A stretch of 64,000 nt of DNA, from the NCBI RefSeq assembly GCF_900119365.1, contig NZ_FPJO01000021.1, forward strand, positions 62,001 to 126,000. The letters are read 5' to 3'. The translations under genes were made by a program, and so were the position numbers. Shown here one piece after another: positions 1 through 7,338 of the stretch. The first letter of the stretch is position 1, and each line of letters opens with the position of its first letter. Source of the DNA: Streptomyces atratus. GTDB lineage: Bacteria > Actinomycetota > Actinomycetes > Streptomycetales > Streptomycetaceae. Under the pieces are notes generated by a model. It ran no database searches and was not told the DNA's origin. It saw only the letters and a program-made list of their open reading frames with translations.

Positions 1-161
1 TGCGGCCGCTCGACGCCCCGGGCGCAGGAGCGGTCCTCGGGGGCGGTGAGCCGGCCGATGCCGTACCAGCCGGACGTGATCACCAGGGCGGCGACCACGA
101 CCGAGGTGACGACCTTCTGCCGGGCCGTGTACCAGAGGCGGTAACGCAGTGGATTACGCAT
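1..161 (-). CDS. N-terminal part of a membrane-anchored or exported protein (partial)
   Basis: Only the first 53 codons lie in the window; the gene runs off the left edge. The ATG overlaps the TAA stop of the ATPase gene upstream on the same strand (ATGCGTAA), so the two are translationally coupled. The visible protein has a short basic N-terminus (MRNPLRYRLWYTARQK), one hydrophobic segment at about residues 18-33 and then an extracytoplasmic-looking stretch with one Cys. That fits a type II membrane protein or an uncleaved-signal secreted protein. Coupling to a STAND-like ATPase suggests the two proteins work together. The family cannot be named from this fragment. Confidence 0.6.
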   Translation of the reverse strand, partial: MRNPLRYRLWYTARQKVVTSVVVAALVITSGWYGIGRLTAPEDRSCARGVERP

Positions 162-2268
162 CGGGGCCGCCGTTCCCCCGCCGCCGCCCCGGCCTGCCCT
201 CGCCCGTGCCCGGTTCCCCCGGTGACATGGACAGCGGACGCCAGGCCCTGATGTCCTGCGGCCAGTGCGTCGCCGCGTCCCACAGCAGGCTGTTGCCCGT
301 CGGATGCCTGCCGGACAGTTGCCGCAGTTCGTGCGCCATCTTGTCGATCACCTCTTCGTCCGGCAGGGCCAGTGGATCGGACAGCAGCCATACGGCGTGC
401 AGCAGCCGGCGCAGCTGCACATGAAGCTCGGCGGCCGCCGGTTCGAGCCCCCGCGGCGGCGCGTTGTCGGCCCGGCCGAGCGCGACCGCGCGCCGCGGAT
501 CGGGGCCGGCGGATCCGCGCGTGCGCGGGTACGGTGCCGAGGCGATGAAGCGCAGCGAGTCGAGCCACACCGTCACGTCCGGCTCGTCGAACCGCAGCCG
601 CAGATGGCCCACGCACGCCTCGGCGTCGCCCAGCACCAGCTTCTGGTGCAGCAGATGCGGGACGCTCGGGCGGCGGCCGCCGGGGCCGTACGCCCCGCGC
701 AGCGAGACGTGCACCGCCTGCCACACCGCGTAGGACGGATGGTCGCCGTCCTGGAACCGCAGACGGTGCAGCAGCAAGGCCCGCAGCAGCGGATCGGCGA
801 CGAAGTGGCCGGGCCCGACCGGCCAGTCCTCCGCCCGCAGCGCATCGCGCATCCGCAACGCCACATCGCCGTCCGGCGACCCCCGGCCCAGCCGGCTCTC
901 CGCCAGCAGCCGTGCCGAGTCCTCGCCGTGCGCGGCGGCCAGCACGCTGAGGAAGTCCAGCCGCTGCTCTGGCCCGGGCAGCAGCCGCGCCAGCAGCTCG
1001 TCCGCCACCGGGGAGGGCGCCCGGTCCTCGCGCACCTCCACCATGCAGTCCAGCAGCGACCCCGGCACCAGCGAGGCGGGCTCCGGCGCCTCGCCCGCCG
1101 CCAGCGCCAGCAGCTCCACCGCCAGCGGACGCCCGCCCGTCAGCCGGTGCACACCACGGGCCAGCCCGGCCGGGATCCGGCCCGACCGGTCGTACCGGTC
1201 GAACGCGGAGCGCACCTGCTCCGGGCCCAGCGGGGTCAGCTCCACGGCCAGGATCCCGGAGGTCACCCCCGTACCCCTGGACCAGTGCGAGGCGTGCGCC
1301 ACCTCCGGCAGCCGCCGCCGCACCGCATGGCTCAGCCCCTCGTGGTCCCGGACCCGCGAGGAGGCGAACACCGCGATCCGGTCGCGCACCCCGGCGGCCC
1401 GCTGCCGCAGCAGGGGCTCCACCAGCTGCCGGCCCAGCGGCGTGTGCGCGTTGTCGACGAGCAGCACCGGGCGGCCCCGGCGGGCTCCCCAGGCCAGGCC
1501 CCCGTACGCCGCGACCAGGTCGGCGGCGAGCGCGAGCACCAGATGGTCCTCGGCCCGGCGGCGCAGATCGCCGCCGCGCTCGAAGTCGACCGCCAGCTGC
1601 CGCAGTCCGATCCGGCCGTTGCCGCCCGCGTGCGGGTAGCCGCCGTACCAGTCGGCCGAACGGCGCTGGAAGCGGCTGAACGATTCCTCCAGGACCGTCT
1701 CGACCGTGGCCTCCGCGATCATCCCGGCCATCGGGGCCACCGAGTCGAAGGCGCTGGCGGCCAGCTTGGTCAGCACCTTGGTGACCCAGCCGGTCGCCGC
1801 GTCCCCGCGGCCGTCGACGGTCGCCAGCAGCGGGCCGAGCGACTGGAGATCCCGCCGGGCCCGCGTCTCGTCCTCGCGGGTCCAGGAGATGGAGGCGACC
1901 GCCACGAGCCCGAGGCTCAGCCGGGGGAACTGCACCGGACGCGCGGCATGCACCTTGGCCGTCAGCTGGGTGGCGAACTCCGGCAGCGCGCCGGTGACCG
2001 GGGTCCAGCCGGGGCCCGCGTCCTCGGGCGCCACGACGGCCTCGCAGTCGACCAGGGCGACCGGGGTGATCTCCCGGTACAGATGGCGCAGTTGCTTGAG
2101 GACGGCCGTCTTGCCCATGCCCCGGCCGCCGGTCAGCACGGTCACCGGGGGATCGTCGCGGTGCTCGTAGACGACCCGGGCGGAGCCGTACGGAGTGAGG
2201 CCGGTCAGGCGCGCCGCAAGTCCGTCGTTGCCGAAAATCGCCTCGCGCCCGTACAGCTCTCTCTCCAC
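154..2268 (-). CDS. P-loop (STAND/AAA-like) ATPase
   Basis: About 704 residues. A Walker A motif (GGRGMGKT) lies near residues 47-54 and a Walker B-like LLVDNAH near residue 265. The rest is a long Ala/Leu/Arg-rich helical region with no catalytic motif I recognise. The GTG at 2268 (VERELYGRE) is preferred because a G-rich ribosome site (GGGGG) lies just upstream; an in-frame GTG at 2316 would add 16 residues. The arrangement resembles signal-transduction ATPases with numerous domains, in which ATP hydrolysis drives a conformational switch. The downstream gene, overlapping by 8 bases, encodes a membrane-anchored protein that may be its partner. Function unknown; the ATPase assignment is firm, the rest is inference. 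Confidence 0.75.
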   Translation of the reverse strand: MERELYGREAIFGNDGLAARLTGLTPYGSARVVYEHRDDPPVTVLTGGRGMGKTAVLKQLRHLYREITPVALVDCEAVVAPEDAGPGWTPVTGALPEFATQLTAKVHAARPVQFPRLSLGLVAVASISWTREDETRARRDLQSLGPLLATVDGRGDAATGWVTKVLTKLAASAFDSVAPMAGMIAEATVETVLEESFSRFQRRSADWYGGYPHAGGNGRIGLRQLAVDFERGGDLRRRAEDHLVLALAADLVAAYGGLAWGARRGRPVLLVDNAHTPLGRQLVEPLLRQRAAGVRDRIAVFASSRVRDHEGLSHAVRRRLPEVAHASHWSRGTGVTSGILAVELTPLGPEQVRSAFDRYDRSGRIPAGLARGVHRLTGGRPLAVELLALAAGEAPEPASLVPGSLLDCMVEVREDRAPSPVADELLARLLPGPEQRLDFLSVLAAAHGEDSARLLAESRLGRGSPDGDVALRMRDALRAEDWPVGPGHFVADPLLRALLLHRLRFQDGDHPSYAVWQAVHVSLRGAYGPGGRRPSVPHLLHQKLVLGDAEACVGHLRLRFDEPDVTVWLDSLRFIASAPYPRTRGSAGPDPRRAVALGRADNAPPRGLEPAAAELHVQLRRLLHAVWLLSDPLALPDEEVIDKMAHELRQLSGRHPTGNSLLWDAATHWPQDIRAWRPLSMSPGEPGTGEGRPGRRRGNGGPDA

Positions 2269-2385
2269 AGCACCCCCAGCGTCGACGCTCCATCCGGTCT
2301 GCCGCACCGTCAACACGAGGATATCGCCCGGGTGTTGGGCAGTGGAGAGGAATTTCGAACGATCTGGAGGTGTGGGGCGGCAGGA

Positions 2386-2829
2386 TCAGCCGGCGCCGAT
2401 GTCCTCGTTCCAGAGGGCGGGGTGGTCGCGTACGAAATCCCGCATGAGCGCGACGCATTCGGCGTCGTCGAGCAGCACGATCTCCACCCCGTGCCGGGCC
2501 AGCCAGTCGTGCCCGCCGCTGAACGTCCGCGCCTCGCCGATCACCACCCGCGAGATCCCGAACTGCCGCACGAGGCCGCTGCAGTACCAGCACGGGGAGA
2601 GCGTCGTCACCATCGTCGTGCCGCGGTACGAGCGCTGCCGCCCGGCCGCGCGGAAGGCCGCCGTCTCCGCGTGCAGCGACGGATCGCCGTCCTGGACACG
2701 GAGGTTGCGGCCCCGGCCGAGGAGGGTGCCGTCCGGTCCGTACAGGGCGGCGCCAACAGGAACGCCGCCCTCGGCAAGACCCGTGCGGGCCTCGGCGAGG
2801 GCGGTGGCGAGCATGTCCGCGTCGTTCAC
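2386..2829 (-). CDS. Cytosine deaminase-like nucleobase deaminase (Fcy1 type)
   Basis: 147 residues of the zinc cytidine/deoxycytidylate deaminase fold. The catalytic H53-A-E55 and zinc-binding P-C80-W-Y-C83 motifs are intact. The C-terminal half (FSGGHDWL, DDAECVALM, WNEDIG) follows the pattern of yeast cytosine deaminase, so hydrolysis of cytosine to uracil, or of a related base such as isoguanine or creatinine, is the most likely reaction. Start is a GTG at 2829. The next gene upstream ends 11 bases away, so they may share a transcript. It is cytoplasmic and probably homodimeric. Family assignment is good; the exact base is not determined by sequence alone. Confidence 0.85.
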   Translation of the reverse strand: MNDADMLATALAEARTGLAEGGVPVGAALYGPDGTLLGRGRNLRVQDGDPSLHAETAAFRAAGRQRSYRGTTMVTTLSPCWYCSGLVRQFGISRVVIGEARTFSGGHDWLARHGVEIVLLDDAECVALMRDFVRDHPALWNEDIGAG

Positions 2830-2840
2830 GGTCGTGGGAG

Positions 2841-3236
2841 CTACTCGCCGGAGGCGCTGGGGCTCTCGCCGTTCTCACGGCGCTTCAGCTCCTCCTCGCG
2901 GCGGCGCAGATCGGCCTCCCAGTCCTTGAGGAGCGACTCGTCCTTCTTGTTCTCTTCCTTCAGCGCGTTCAGGAACTCCGGATTGTCGTCCGGCGCCACC
3001 CACTGCGAGCGGTGGTTGCGGTGCCGTTCGGACGGCGTACGGCCTCCGGCGGGCGCGTGGCGCATCTTGCCCGCGGCCAGCCAGACGATCGGGCCGACGA
3101 TCCAGAAGAGCAGGATGATGAAGACCCAGGCGATCTTCGGCAGGTGCTTGGCCTCGTCCTCGGGGGTGTTCAGGCAGTCGATGAACGCGTAGATCGTCAG
3201 CGCCAGAGGCAGGAGATAGATCAGGGCCCGGAACAT
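2841..3236 (-). CDS. Small membrane protein with PLDc_N domain
   Basis: 131 residues. Two N-terminal membrane segments (about residues 1-17 and 31-53) frame the sequence IDCLNTPED and end in WLAAGK, the usual layout of the phospholipase D-nuclease N-terminal (PLDc_N) domain. A highly charged cytoplasmic tail follows (residues 90-131, Glu/Lys/Arg rich, probably coiled coil). The ATG at 3236 has an AGGGGG ribosome site about 10 bases upstream. There is no HKD catalytic motif, so it is not a phospholipase; the domain occurs alone in many actinobacterial proteins of unknown function. In this window it marks the left edge of conserved chromosome before the presumed island. Confidence 0.8.
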   Translation of the reverse strand: MFRALIYLLPLALTIYAFIDCLNTPEDEAKHLPKIAWVFIILLFWIVGPIVWLAAGKMRHAPAGGRTPSERHRNHRSQWVAPDDNPEFLNALKEENKKDESLLKDWEADLRRREEELKRRENGESPSASGE

Positions 3237-3369
3237 GATGGAAAGGTCCCCCTGCGGAGAGTTGGCGGGGCTTGTCCCGCCCCGGTTCGGGCCCAGAGTA
3301 ACCGGTGTCAATTGCGTCCCGCGGCGAGCAGGTGGGAACGGGCGGCGAGCAGGTCGGGGCCGGTGCGGA

Positions 3370-3600
3370 AGTGCGCCTCGGGAACCCCTTCTGCCAGTGC
3401 CCGCGAAGCGGGTGGGCCGACGCACGATCCGGGTGAACATCGAGGCCGACCAAGCTGTCGATGTCCTCGGTGGCGTGGGCCTGTACGCCCGGGTCTTCCC
3501 ACGACCAGCAGACAGACCTGGAGCGGCAGACCGCCCGGTTCGTGGAATGGGCAGCGAAGACCGGGCACCGTGTCGTCCGCGTTTCTCCGGCAGGTTCCGT
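3370..3600 (+). pseudogene. IS607-type serine recombinase (TnpA) remnant, frameshifted
   Basis: In one frame, from about 3370 to 3493, the DNA encodes the end of a MerR-like DNA-binding domain (LLPVPAKRVGRRTIRVN) and then LYARV. In the next frame, from about 3490 to 3600, it continues with SSHDQQTDLERQ and FVEWAAKTGHRVVRV. Joined, these give the conserved start of the catalytic domain of IS607-family resolvases (LYARVSSxDQ, which holds the nucleophilic Ser). A small deletion at about 3493 breaks the frame. The N-terminal HTH start and the C-terminal half are missing, and the remnant stops against the converging regulator gene at 3600. It is dead, but marks past mobile-element activity at this edge. 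Confidence 0.7.
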
Positions 3601-4931
3601 CAGGTGTCCTGGGCAGGCAGCAGGGCTCCCGTCCGCTGCCGCAGCTCCTCGACCTCGGGCAGGTGCCCGTACCGGTCCAGTCGGACGTGCATGTCGTTCG
3701 CGGCCTCGGCGATCTTCACCGAGCGGATGCCGTCCGCGCAGTCCAGGAATGCCGTCCACGTAGACAGGGCCGTATCGAGATCGCCCTTTCGAAGGTGCAC
3801 CTGCCCAAGGTCGGCGAGAACGATCGCGCGGCTGCGGCGCCGGTCGAGCCCGTGGATCTCCAGTGCCTGGTGCAGGTGCTCGGTCGCCTGGTCGAGGTCG
3901 CCGAGCCGGGCCAGGATCATGCCTGAGTGGTGGGCCCATCGGCCGATGCTGAAGTGCGACGCCCAAGAGTGTCCCGGCGGGGCGTCCGGCGTCTTCTCGA
4001 TCGCTGTCCGGGAGGCGGCGAGCGCCTGTGTGGCCAGCCGACGGTCCCCGTCGAGTGCGGCGGCGTCCGCCAGCGTCGTCCGGTAGTACGACACGGCCCG
4101 CGGGTCGTCGAGCGCCCTGGCCTCTTCCACGCACCGCTCCGACAGCCGCAGAGCCACCCCGTGGAACCTCGGGCCGAGCTCGATCGCCTGCACGGCCAGG
4201 CCACGCAGAGCCGTCGCGGCGAGCTCGGGTTCGCCGGCCTCGGCGGCCAGCCGATAGGCGTGCGCGTAGTACCGCTGGGCCATGCCTTCGTTGCCCTCGT
4301 CCTGGGCCATCCATCCCGCCAAGTGCACGAGTTGGGATGTCTCGGCGAAGAGGGCCCGGCCGGTCTTCTCCGTGTACGTGCCTTCCAGCCACGGGCCGAC
4401 GTCGTCGACGAGGTAGCGCACGGCCAGGTGCCGTGCGTGGCCTCCTCCCAGCTCGGCAGCCGCGTCGCCGAGGGTCTTCGTCATCTGCCGGATGGCGGCG
4501 ACCTCGCCGGTGCCGACCCGTACGGCACCGGTCCGGTTCGTCCGCCGCGTGATGCTTTCCGGGTCCGGCAGGTTCAGAGCGCCAAGGGCGTATGCGCTCG
4601 TCGCGGCGAGGAAGTTCCGCCGAAGCACGTCGCTCCTTCCCAACTCGATGACTGACGCCACGGTATCCGCGTCCGGGCCTGCGGGCCCGGCAGATTGCGT
4701 GACCCGCACCGCCTCCATGTTCAGGTCGAGGACTTCAACGATGTACGGCAGCCAGTAGACGGGGGTGCGCTTACCCGCCATCCACCGCCGGGCCGACTGC
4801 CGGTCCAGCCCGTGTGGGCCTCGGCCTTCGGCGTTTCCTAACTCGCGGGCGAGCTTGGTCGGTCCCCAGCCGCGTGCTTCGCACGCCTGCCGGATCAGCT
4901 CGCCGATCTCTGGGCTCTCGTGCACCCGCAC
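3600..4931 (-). CDS. HTH (XRE-like) regulator with C-terminal TPR-like repeats
   Basis: 443 residues. The N-terminal 60 residues form a helix-turn-helix (IGELIRQACEARGWGPTKLA, then ARRWMAGKRTP). The rest is helical with TPR-like repeats around residues 190-430 (ALRGLAVQAIELG, ATEHLHQALEIHG, VLADLGQVHLRKGDLD). This architecture is common in Streptomyces cluster-linked regulators, where the TPR part senses a peptide or protein. GTG at 4931 (or in-frame GTG at 4925) follows a GAGGAAGG ribosome site. It is divergent from the 5.1-10.9 kb operon, with about 170 bases of shared promoter region, so it is the natural candidate regulator of that operon. Confidence 0.8.
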   Translation of the reverse strand: MRVHESPEIGELIRQACEARGWGPTKLARELGNAEGRGPHGLDRQSARRWMAGKRTPVYWLPYIVEVLDLNMEAVRVTQSAGPAGPDADTVASVIELGRSDVLRRNFLAATSAYALGALNLPDPESITRRTNRTGAVRVGTGEVAAIRQMTKTLGDAAAELGGGHARHLAVRYLVDDVGPWLEGTYTEKTGRALFAETSQLVHLAGWMAQDEGNEGMAQRYYAHAYRLAAEAGEPELAATALRGLAVQAIELGPRFHGVALRLSERCVEEARALDDPRAVSYYRTTLADAAALDGDRRLATQALAASRTAIEKTPDAPPGHSWASHFSIGRWAHHSGMILARLGDLDQATEHLHQALEIHGLDRRRSRAIVLADLGQVHLRKGDLDTALSTWTAFLDCADGIRSVKIAEAANDMHVRLDRYGHLPEVEELRQRTGALLPAQDT

Positions 4932-5102
4932 CCCTTCCTCCGACTTCTTCCGGCGCCGGGGACGTACAGGTCCTCACGGCGGGCCTACACGGGCCTACGA
5001 CTGGCCTACAGCCTGGCACCTCCTCACCGTCCGTGCTTGGCCGTTGACTCACCACCACACCGAAGATTCGACGCCATCGAACGAAAAGGGCGGTCACCTC
5101 CC
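4932..5102. promoter_or_regulatory. Divergent promoter region of the 5.1-10.9 kb operon and its regulator
   Basis: 171 bases without a gene, between the minus-strand HTH/TPR regulator and the plus-strand operon. It holds a three-fold short repetition of the GGCCTAC pattern at about 4981-5010 (gggcctacacgggcctacgactggcctacag), spaced about 11-14 bases apart, which could be operator half-sites on one face of the helix. No clear -10/-35 pair was identified. Confidence 0.4.
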
Positions 5103-5489
5103 GTGCACCCCACCGACAGCAGCCCCACTGAAAGCGTCGGGGCTCCCTCAACTTGCCCGCGCCAAGAGCCCATTACCCCGGCGACCATGGCGGCTGATGT
5201 CCGTCTCGCGCTCGACCTGGCGAACGGACGCCCCACAGGTGAGGCCGCCGACGCCGTACGCGCCCGCCTCCGCGCCTGCATCGCCGCCCTGGCGGGCCCT
5301 GCCGATGTGTTCGCGGCCGGCCTCGCAGACCTCCGCGCCCGTGACATCGCGACGAACACTGTCCGCCACGCCCGCGCGGTCGCCCAGGACGAGGTGCACG
5401 ACCCGGCCGTGAACCTGCGGTTGCTCGCCAAGTCCGTCGACCACCTGTCCCGCTACGCGGCCGCCGCCCAGCAGGGGGACCAGCGGTGA
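5103..5489 (+). CDS. DUF6415-like small protein
   Basis: 128 residues, mostly helical and Ala/Arg rich. The second half (RARDIATNTVRHARA, then LRLLAKSVDHLSRYAA) resembles the DUF6415 proteins found in Streptomyces natural-product loci: an internal pairing of ARxxA helices followed by a short C-terminal helix. No catalytic motif is visible. The start is uncertain: GTG at 5103 is chosen, and an in-frame ATG at 5190 (MAADVRL) is possible. It is first in the operon, and its TGA overlaps the GTG of the following 22-codon ORF. Role unknown; it may be a regulator or scaffold. Confidence 0.55.
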   Translation: MHPTDSSPTESVGAPSTCPRQEPITPATMAADVRLALDLANGRPTGEAADAVRARLRACIAALAGPADVFAAGLADLRARDIATNTVRHARAVAQDEVHDPAVNLRLLAKSVDHLSRYAAAAQQGDQR

Positions 5490-5554
5490 GCGGGGCCGCG
5501 CAGGACTCCCGTCCGGGGCTGGCCGTGGCCGTGCTGTTCATCGCAGCCACCTGA
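5486..5554 (+). CDS. 22-residue ORF, translationally coupled (possible leader or peptide)
   Basis: GTG at 5486 overlaps the stop of the preceding gene by four bases (GTGA), the coupling used by the other tight junctions in this operon. The product is MSGAAQDSRPGLAVAVLFIAAT, a short polar head and a hydrophobic tail. It could be a true small membrane peptide, a translation bridge to the next gene (whose GAGGAGGA ribosome site starts 26 bases later), or chance. There is no Cys, Ser/Thr cluster or leader-core boundary typical of a ribosomal peptide precursor. Confidence 0.3.
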   Translation: MSGAAQDSRPGLAVAVLFIAAT

Positions 5555-5595
5555 TCGCCCCATCCCTGTCTCTCAACCGACCGAGGAGGACGCGC

Positions 5596-6117
5596 ATGAG
5601 CGCGGAACCGAACCGGCTGCGCATCGTCGTCGGCGCTGACGACGCGGGCCGCCTTTACAAGGACACACTCACCGAAGACCTGCACGCCAGCGAACTCGTG
5701 GCCTCCGTCACGGACGTCGGGGTCAACGACGAGATCCGCGGGAGCTATTCGCTCATCGCGTTGGTCGCCGCACGACTCGTTGCCGATGGTAAAGCAGACC
5801 GGGCCCTGCTGGTGTGCCACACCGGCCTGGGTATGGCCATCGCCGCGAACAAGGTCCAGGGCATCCGAGCCGTCACCGCCCACGACTCGCTGTCGGTGCG
5901 GGCCTCGGTGCTCTCCAATAACGCCCAAGTGCTCGCGTTTGGACAAGGCGTCATCGGGCTCGGGCCGGCCCGCCGCCTGACTGCGGAATGGCTGACCCAC
6001 CGCTTCGACGCCGATTCCTCCGCCGCCGTGAAGGTCCGCGCGATCAGCGTCTTCGAGCACCAGCACCAGCACCAGCCCGGCCCGCTCGCCGTGCTGCCTT
6101 CGGAAGGAGACTCCTGA
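5596..6117 (+). CDS. RpiB/LacA/LacB-family sugar-phosphate isomerase
   Basis: 173 residues. The family signature is clear: an N-terminal VVGADDAG strand-loop, and the active-site segment LLVCHTGLGMAIAANK, whose Cys acts as base in ribose-5-phosphate isomerase B and whose GxGxxxxANK loop binds phosphate. The family interconverts aldose and ketose phosphates (ribose-5-P/ribulose-5-P, erythrulose-4-P, galactose-6-P). The C-terminus is longer than in RpiB and ends in a His/Gln repeat (HQHQHQ). ATG with a GAGGAGGA ribosome site is unambiguous. TGA overlaps the ATG of the aminotransferase gene. As a non-housekeeping paralogue in a biosynthetic-looking operon it probably makes a ketose substrate for transamination. 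Confidence 0.85.
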   Translation: MSAEPNRLRIVVGADDAGRLYKDTLTEDLHASELVASVTDVGVNDEIRGSYSLIALVAARLVADGKADRALLVCHTGLGMAIAANKVQGIRAVTAHDSLSVRASVLSNNAQVLAFGQGVIGLGPARRLTAEWLTHRFDADSSAAVKVRAISVFEHQHQHQPGPLAVLPSEGDS

Positions 6118-7325
6118 TGCCCACGAACCCCGCCACCGTGCCCCGCCACATCGAGGCATTGCGATGGCCGGTCGAGCCGGCACAGGGCGGCTGGTACACC
6201 GACGCCGAGCACGATGCCGTACGGAAGGTGCTGGCCGAGTCCGACGACTGGCGGACGGGTTGGAAGGCCGTGCCGTACACCGACGCCTTCGAGGAGGCGT
6301 TCACCGCCCACACCGGTGCCGGCCACGCCGTGGCCTTCAACTCCGGCGGCACCGCCATGGAGATGATTCTGCGCTACTTGCGGCTCGCGCCAGAGGACGA
6401 GGTGATCTCCTGCGCGATCAACTTTGTGGGTCCACACATCGCGGTCATCGGACAGGGCGGCCGTCTGGTCCTCGCCGAGCCCGAGCCGGTGACACTCAAC
6501 CTGGATGTGGCCGACACCGAGCGGGTCATCAGCCCACGTACGCGGGCCATTCTGCTCACCCACTGGAACGGGGCGGTGGCCGATGTGCGGCCGCTCCTCG
6601 ACCTCGCCGACCGACACCCCCATCCCGTTCACGGGCCGCCGGTCGTGATCGTGGACGCCGCGCGGGCGTGCGGCGGCCGCACCCCCACCGGGGCGAGGGT
6701 CGGTGTGGAGGGCTGGGCCACGGTCTTCAGTTTCGAGTCGAAGAAGCTCATGACCACCTTCGGTCAGGGCGGCGTGGTCACCACCAACAACTCGGCCCTT
6801 GCTGAGCGGCTGCGTCGACTGCGGGCCTACGGCGGCCGTGACCACTGGGGCACCAACCAGATGATGTCCAAGATCCAGGCCGCGGTGGGCATCGTGCAGC
6901 TATCCCGTCTGGACGACATGAACTCCGCCCGCATCAGCCGGGCCCACCGCCGTACCCAGGCCCTCGAAGGCATCGACGAGCTGACCCTCCCGCCGGCACT
7001 CGGCGGCGGGCAGCACCTGTACTACCGGTACAACCTTCTCGTCCCGGACGAGTGGGCCGGCGGTGGCCGCCACAAGTTGATGAACGTCCTCGCCGCGACG
7101 TACGGCGTCGGCAGCATCATCAGCGACCCCGTGACCTACCTTGGCCACGGCCTGATCAGCGAGCACGCCAGCGGCCAGCACTGCCCGCGTGCGGAACGGC
7201 TCGCCGCCCGCCTGCTGTGCCCGATCCTCCACCCCCGCATGAGCCCCGGCGACGAGGCGGCGATCTGCGACGCCATCCGCCGGGCCACCGCCGACGTTGC
7301 CCGCACCCACCGCGCCACCGACTGA
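6117..7325 (+). CDS. DegT/DnrJ/EryC1/StrS-family PLP aminotransferase
   Basis: 402 residues. Visible family features: FNSGGTAMEMIL (cofactor phosphate-binding turn), VIVDAARACGG with the PLP-pyridine Asp, and FSFESKKLMTTFGQGG carrying the Schiff-base Lys at about residue 209 or 210. These enzymes aminate keto-sugars (nucleotide-linked or free) or cyclitol ketones using Glu or Gln. The start codon overlaps the RpiB-like stop by one base (TGATG), and the radical SAM gene follows after 13 bases. The likely substrate is a keto-sugar or ketose derivative made by its neighbours; this is inference from context. Confidence 0.88.
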   Translation: MPTNPATVPRHIEALRWPVEPAQGGWYTDAEHDAVRKVLAESDDWRTGWKAVPYTDAFEEAFTAHTGAGHAVAFNSGGTAMEMILRYLRLAPEDEVISCAINFVGPHIAVIGQGGRLVLAEPEPVTLNLDVADTERVISPRTRAILLTHWNGAVADVRPLLDLADRHPHPVHGPPVVIVDAARACGGRTPTGARVGVEGWATVFSFESKKLMTTFGQGGVVTTNNSALAERLRRLRAYGGRDHWGTNQMMSKIQAAVGIVQLSRLDDMNSARISRAHRRTQALEGIDELTLPPALGGGQHLYYRYNLLVPDEWAGGGRHKLMNVLAATYGVGSIISDPVTYLGHGLISEHASGQHCPRAERLAARLLCPILHPRMSPGDEAAICDAIRRATADVARTHRATD

Positions 7326-7338
7326 GAGGGCGATCCGC

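Noticed and set aside
80..2878. 932-codon open frame on the minus strand
   Set aside because: Shadow of the ATPase and deaminase frames; Arg/Pro/Gly-rich, no ribosome site and overlaps two well-supported genes.
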